This document shows, piece by piece, positions 62,394 through 64,000 of a stretch of 64,000 nt of DNA. The number at the start of each line of letters is the position of its first letter. Position 1 is the first letter of the stretch. The stretch is from Ralstonia thomasii (GTDB lineage Bacteria; Pseudomonadota; Gammaproteobacteria; Burkholderiales; Burkholderiaceae), in NCBI RefSeq assembly GCF_958405895.1, contig NZ_CATZAR010000006.1; one strand, 5' to 3'. The notes under the pieces were generated by a model. It did no database searches, was not told the DNA's origin, and was given only the letters and a program-made list of their open reading frames with translations. Made by a program: the position numbers and the translations under genes.

Positions 62394-63788
62394 ATGAACA
62401 CGCAATCGAACCGCATCTTCCGCGCCGGCCTGCTGGCACTGGCAGCCGCTGCCTGCGCCCAGGCGCACGCCGCCGGTGAAGCCAAGAACGTGATCTTCTT
62501 CCTGGGCGATGGCATGGGTCCAACCACCGTCACTGCCACGCGCATCTACAAGGTGGGCGAGGCCGGCCGCCTGACGATGGAATCGCTCAAGCGCACGGCC
62601 CGCATCAAGACGTACTCCAACGATGCGCAGACCACCGACAGCGCGCCGTCGATGTCGGCATACATGACCGGCGTGAAGATGAACAACGAAGTCATCTCCA
62701 TGTCGGCCGACACCAAGGCCAGCGATGCCACGGGCAAGGGCTACGTGAGCGGTGCAGACAGCACGTGCCCAGCCAACAACGGCACGCCGGCCGTGACGCT
62801 GCTGGAGCTGGCCAAGGGTGCCGGCAAGTCGGTGGGTGCGGTCACGACCACGCGCGTCACGCACGCCACGCCGGCCGCCACGTACTCGCACATCTGCCAC
62901 CGCGACGGTGAAAACCAAATCGCCGCGCAAGGCACGCCTGGCAACGCGCTGTACAACGCCGCGCTCAAGGATGGCCTGGACGTGCTGCTCGGCGGCGGCC
63001 GCCGTCACTACCTGCCGCAAGGCACGACGGGCAGCAAGCGCACCGACACGACCGACCTGACCGCGCAGTTCCAGACCGCCGGCTACACGTACGTGACCAC
63101 TGGCACGGCACTGACGGCCGTCAACCCGGCCACGACGAACAAGCTGCTCGGTCTGTTCAACCTGGACCACATGAACTACGACCTGGACCGCAAGAAGAAC
63201 AATGTGGATGAGCCCAGCCTGGCCGACATGACCGAGAAGGCCATCCGCGTGCTGCAGAAAAACGGCAAGGGCTACTTCCTGATGGTGGAAGGTGGCCGTA
63301 TCGACCATGCGCTACACGGCACCAATGCCAAGCGCGCACTGGAAGATGCCGGCGCATTCGACGAAGCCATCAAGCGTGCGCTGGGCACGGCGGATCTGTC
63401 GAACACGCTCATCGTCGTCACAGCCGACCACGACCACACGATGACGATCAACGGCTACCCCCGCAAAGGCAACCCGATCCTCGGCGTGTCGAACGACATC
63501 AAGACCGGCCAGCCGCAATTGGCCGCCGACGGCCTGCCGTACACCACGCTGGTATTCGGCAACGGCGGCACAACGCGCAAGGCCACCCGCGACAACGTGG
63601 CCGCGGTCGATACGGCTGCAGACGATTACCTCCAGGAAGTGGGTGTGCAGCTCGGCACGCCTGGTTCGGAAACGCACGGCGGCGGGGATGTGATGCTGTT
63701 CTCCTCTGGTCCGGGCAGCGCACCGCTGAAGGGCACGCTGGACAACACGAAAGTGTTCGGCGTGGTCAAGACGGCCATGGGCCTCTGA
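62394..63788 (+). CDS. Alkaline phosphatase, soluble secreted form (tandem paralogue)
   Basis: A 464-residue paralogue of the preceding gene, closely similar along its length, with an ordinary signal peptide (LLALAAAACAQAHA) in place of the lipobox. The same motifs occur: FLGDGMGPTT, QTTDSAPSMSAYMTG, EGGRIDHALH, VTADHDH, GSETHGGGD. The pair arose by duplication; one is anchored and one free. Co-transcribed with the first. Confidence 0.93.
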   Translation: MNTQSNRIFRAGLLALAAAACAQAHAAGEAKNVIFFLGDGMGPTTVTATRIYKVGEAGRLTMESLKRTARIKTYSNDAQTTDSAPSMSAYMTGVKMNNEVISMSADTKASDATGKGYVSGADSTCPANNGTPAVTLLELAKGAGKSVGAVTTTRVTHATPAATYSHICHRDGENQIAAQGTPGNALYNAALKDGLDVLLGGGRRHYLPQGTTGSKRTDTTDLTAQFQTAGYTYVTTGTALTAVNPATTNKLLGLFNLDHMNYDLDRKKNNVDEPSLADMTEKAIRVLQKNGKGYFLMVEGGRIDHALHGTNAKRALEDAGAFDEAIKRALGTADLSNTLIVVTADHDHTMTINGYPRKGNPILGVSNDIKTGQPQLAADGLPYTTLVFGNGGTTRKATRDNVAAVDTAADDYLQEVGVQLGTPGSETHGGGDVMLFSSGPGSAPLKGTLDNTKVFGVVKTAMGL

Positions 63789-63807
63789 TTCCTGCGTTTC
63801 CATTGAT

Positions 63808-63840
63808 GCGCATGCCGTGGCAATCGGCATGCGCTTTTTT
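63808..63840 (+). terminator. Terminator after the alkaline phosphatases
   Basis: A 10-base stem GCGCATGCCG / CGGCATGCGC with a 7-base loop, followed by six Ts. Confidence 0.93.
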
Positions 63841-63863
63841 CGTTTCAGCCTGACCGCATTCGT

Positions 63864-64000
63864 ATGACCCGATCTGTCCGCATTCTGTTTTCGTTTGCCC
63901 TCGCTGCGCTCGCTGCCACGGCACAGGCCGCCGGGCCGGCTTCGTCCAACTCGCTGACCGCCCTGCGCGTCGAACACCAACTGTCGTCGCTCGGCGCCGA
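63864..64000 (+). CDS. Secreted protein of unknown function (5' part only)
   Basis: The first 45 codons of a gene cut by the right edge. The N-terminus (MTRSVRILFSFALAALAATA) is a signal peptide ending near AQAA; the mature part begins GPASSNSLTALRVEHQ. Too little is visible to assign a family. It starts 24 bases after a strong terminator, so it has its own promoter or depends on read-through. Confidence 0.65.
   Translation, partial: MTRSVRILFSFALAALAATAQAAGPASSNSLTALRVEHQLSSLGA

Overview
The window looks like core chromosome of a high-GC betaproteobacterium of the Burkholderiales, most likely Ralstonia or a close relative. The grounds are the gene order (gatCAB facing mreBCD-mrdA-rodA; def/fmt-htpX-rsmB-DUF4390-ntrY-ntrX; ahcY under a SAH riboswitch followed by metF), the strong GC bias and the protein sequences. 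I see no rRNA operon, insertion sequence, prophage or CRISPR array. One tRNA gene is present. Genes are dense on both strands, with several bidirectional terminators. Both ends are cut: hslU at the left edge and a secreted protein at the right edge.

Layout. 1-6.5 kb (minus strand): hslVU, an orphan peptide-type binding protein, then a metal-homeostasis block with two COG0523 (CobW/ZNG1) GTPases, a cysteine-poor DksA and a Fur/Zur-family repressor. 6.6-9.4 kb: a Tat-exported lactonase and a bicovalent flavin oxidase. 9.5-18 kb: ydjM-like, rlmI, xerC, DUF484, gatB, a hydrolase/lipoprotein pair, gatA, gatC. 18.2-25 kb (plus): the rod-shape operon mreB-mreC-mreD-mrdA-rodA behind a strongly structured leader. 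25-28 kb: an acyl-CoA ligase and a divergent LysR regulator. 28-34 kb (minus): topB, a thioredoxin-like protein, dprA, a LysM protein. 34-45 kb (plus): def, a GT39 glycosyltransferase, fmt, a LysE exporter, htpX, rsmB, DUF4390, ntrY, a short ntrX, tRNA-Phe. 45.3-49.9 kb: a small membrane protein, then a catabolic island (RpiR regulator, class III transaminase, BKACE enzyme, amino-acid binding protein). 50-60 kb: cca, GST, NDUFA9-like, slt, a folate cyclo-ligase, a flavin-split-barrel protein, a TfoX-like protein, metF, a holin-like protein, ahcY with SAH riboswitch. 60-64 kb: a frameshifted AAA ATPase and two tandem alkaline phosphatases.

How the genes work together. Cell-wall synthesis and remodelling run through mreBCD-mrdA-rodA, slt and the LysM protein. 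Translation and protein maturation are covered by gatCAB, def, fmt, rsmB, rlmI, tRNA-Phe and cca. The methyl cycle joins ahcY and metF. The zinc block combines a repressor, two zinc GTPases and a DksA that lacks most of the zinc ligands.

Points most worth a second look: the 45.7-49.9 kb catabolic island with its 14-of-15-base inverted-repeat operator, which suggests a beta-amino-acid or beta-keto-acid pathway; the three-helix RNA-like structure ahead of mreB; the zinc block with a terminator 27 bases before a GTPase start; the oxidase-lactonase pair; and two reading-frame breaks inside the same nonamer in the AAA ATPase. All calls come from reading sequence alone; no database search was made.
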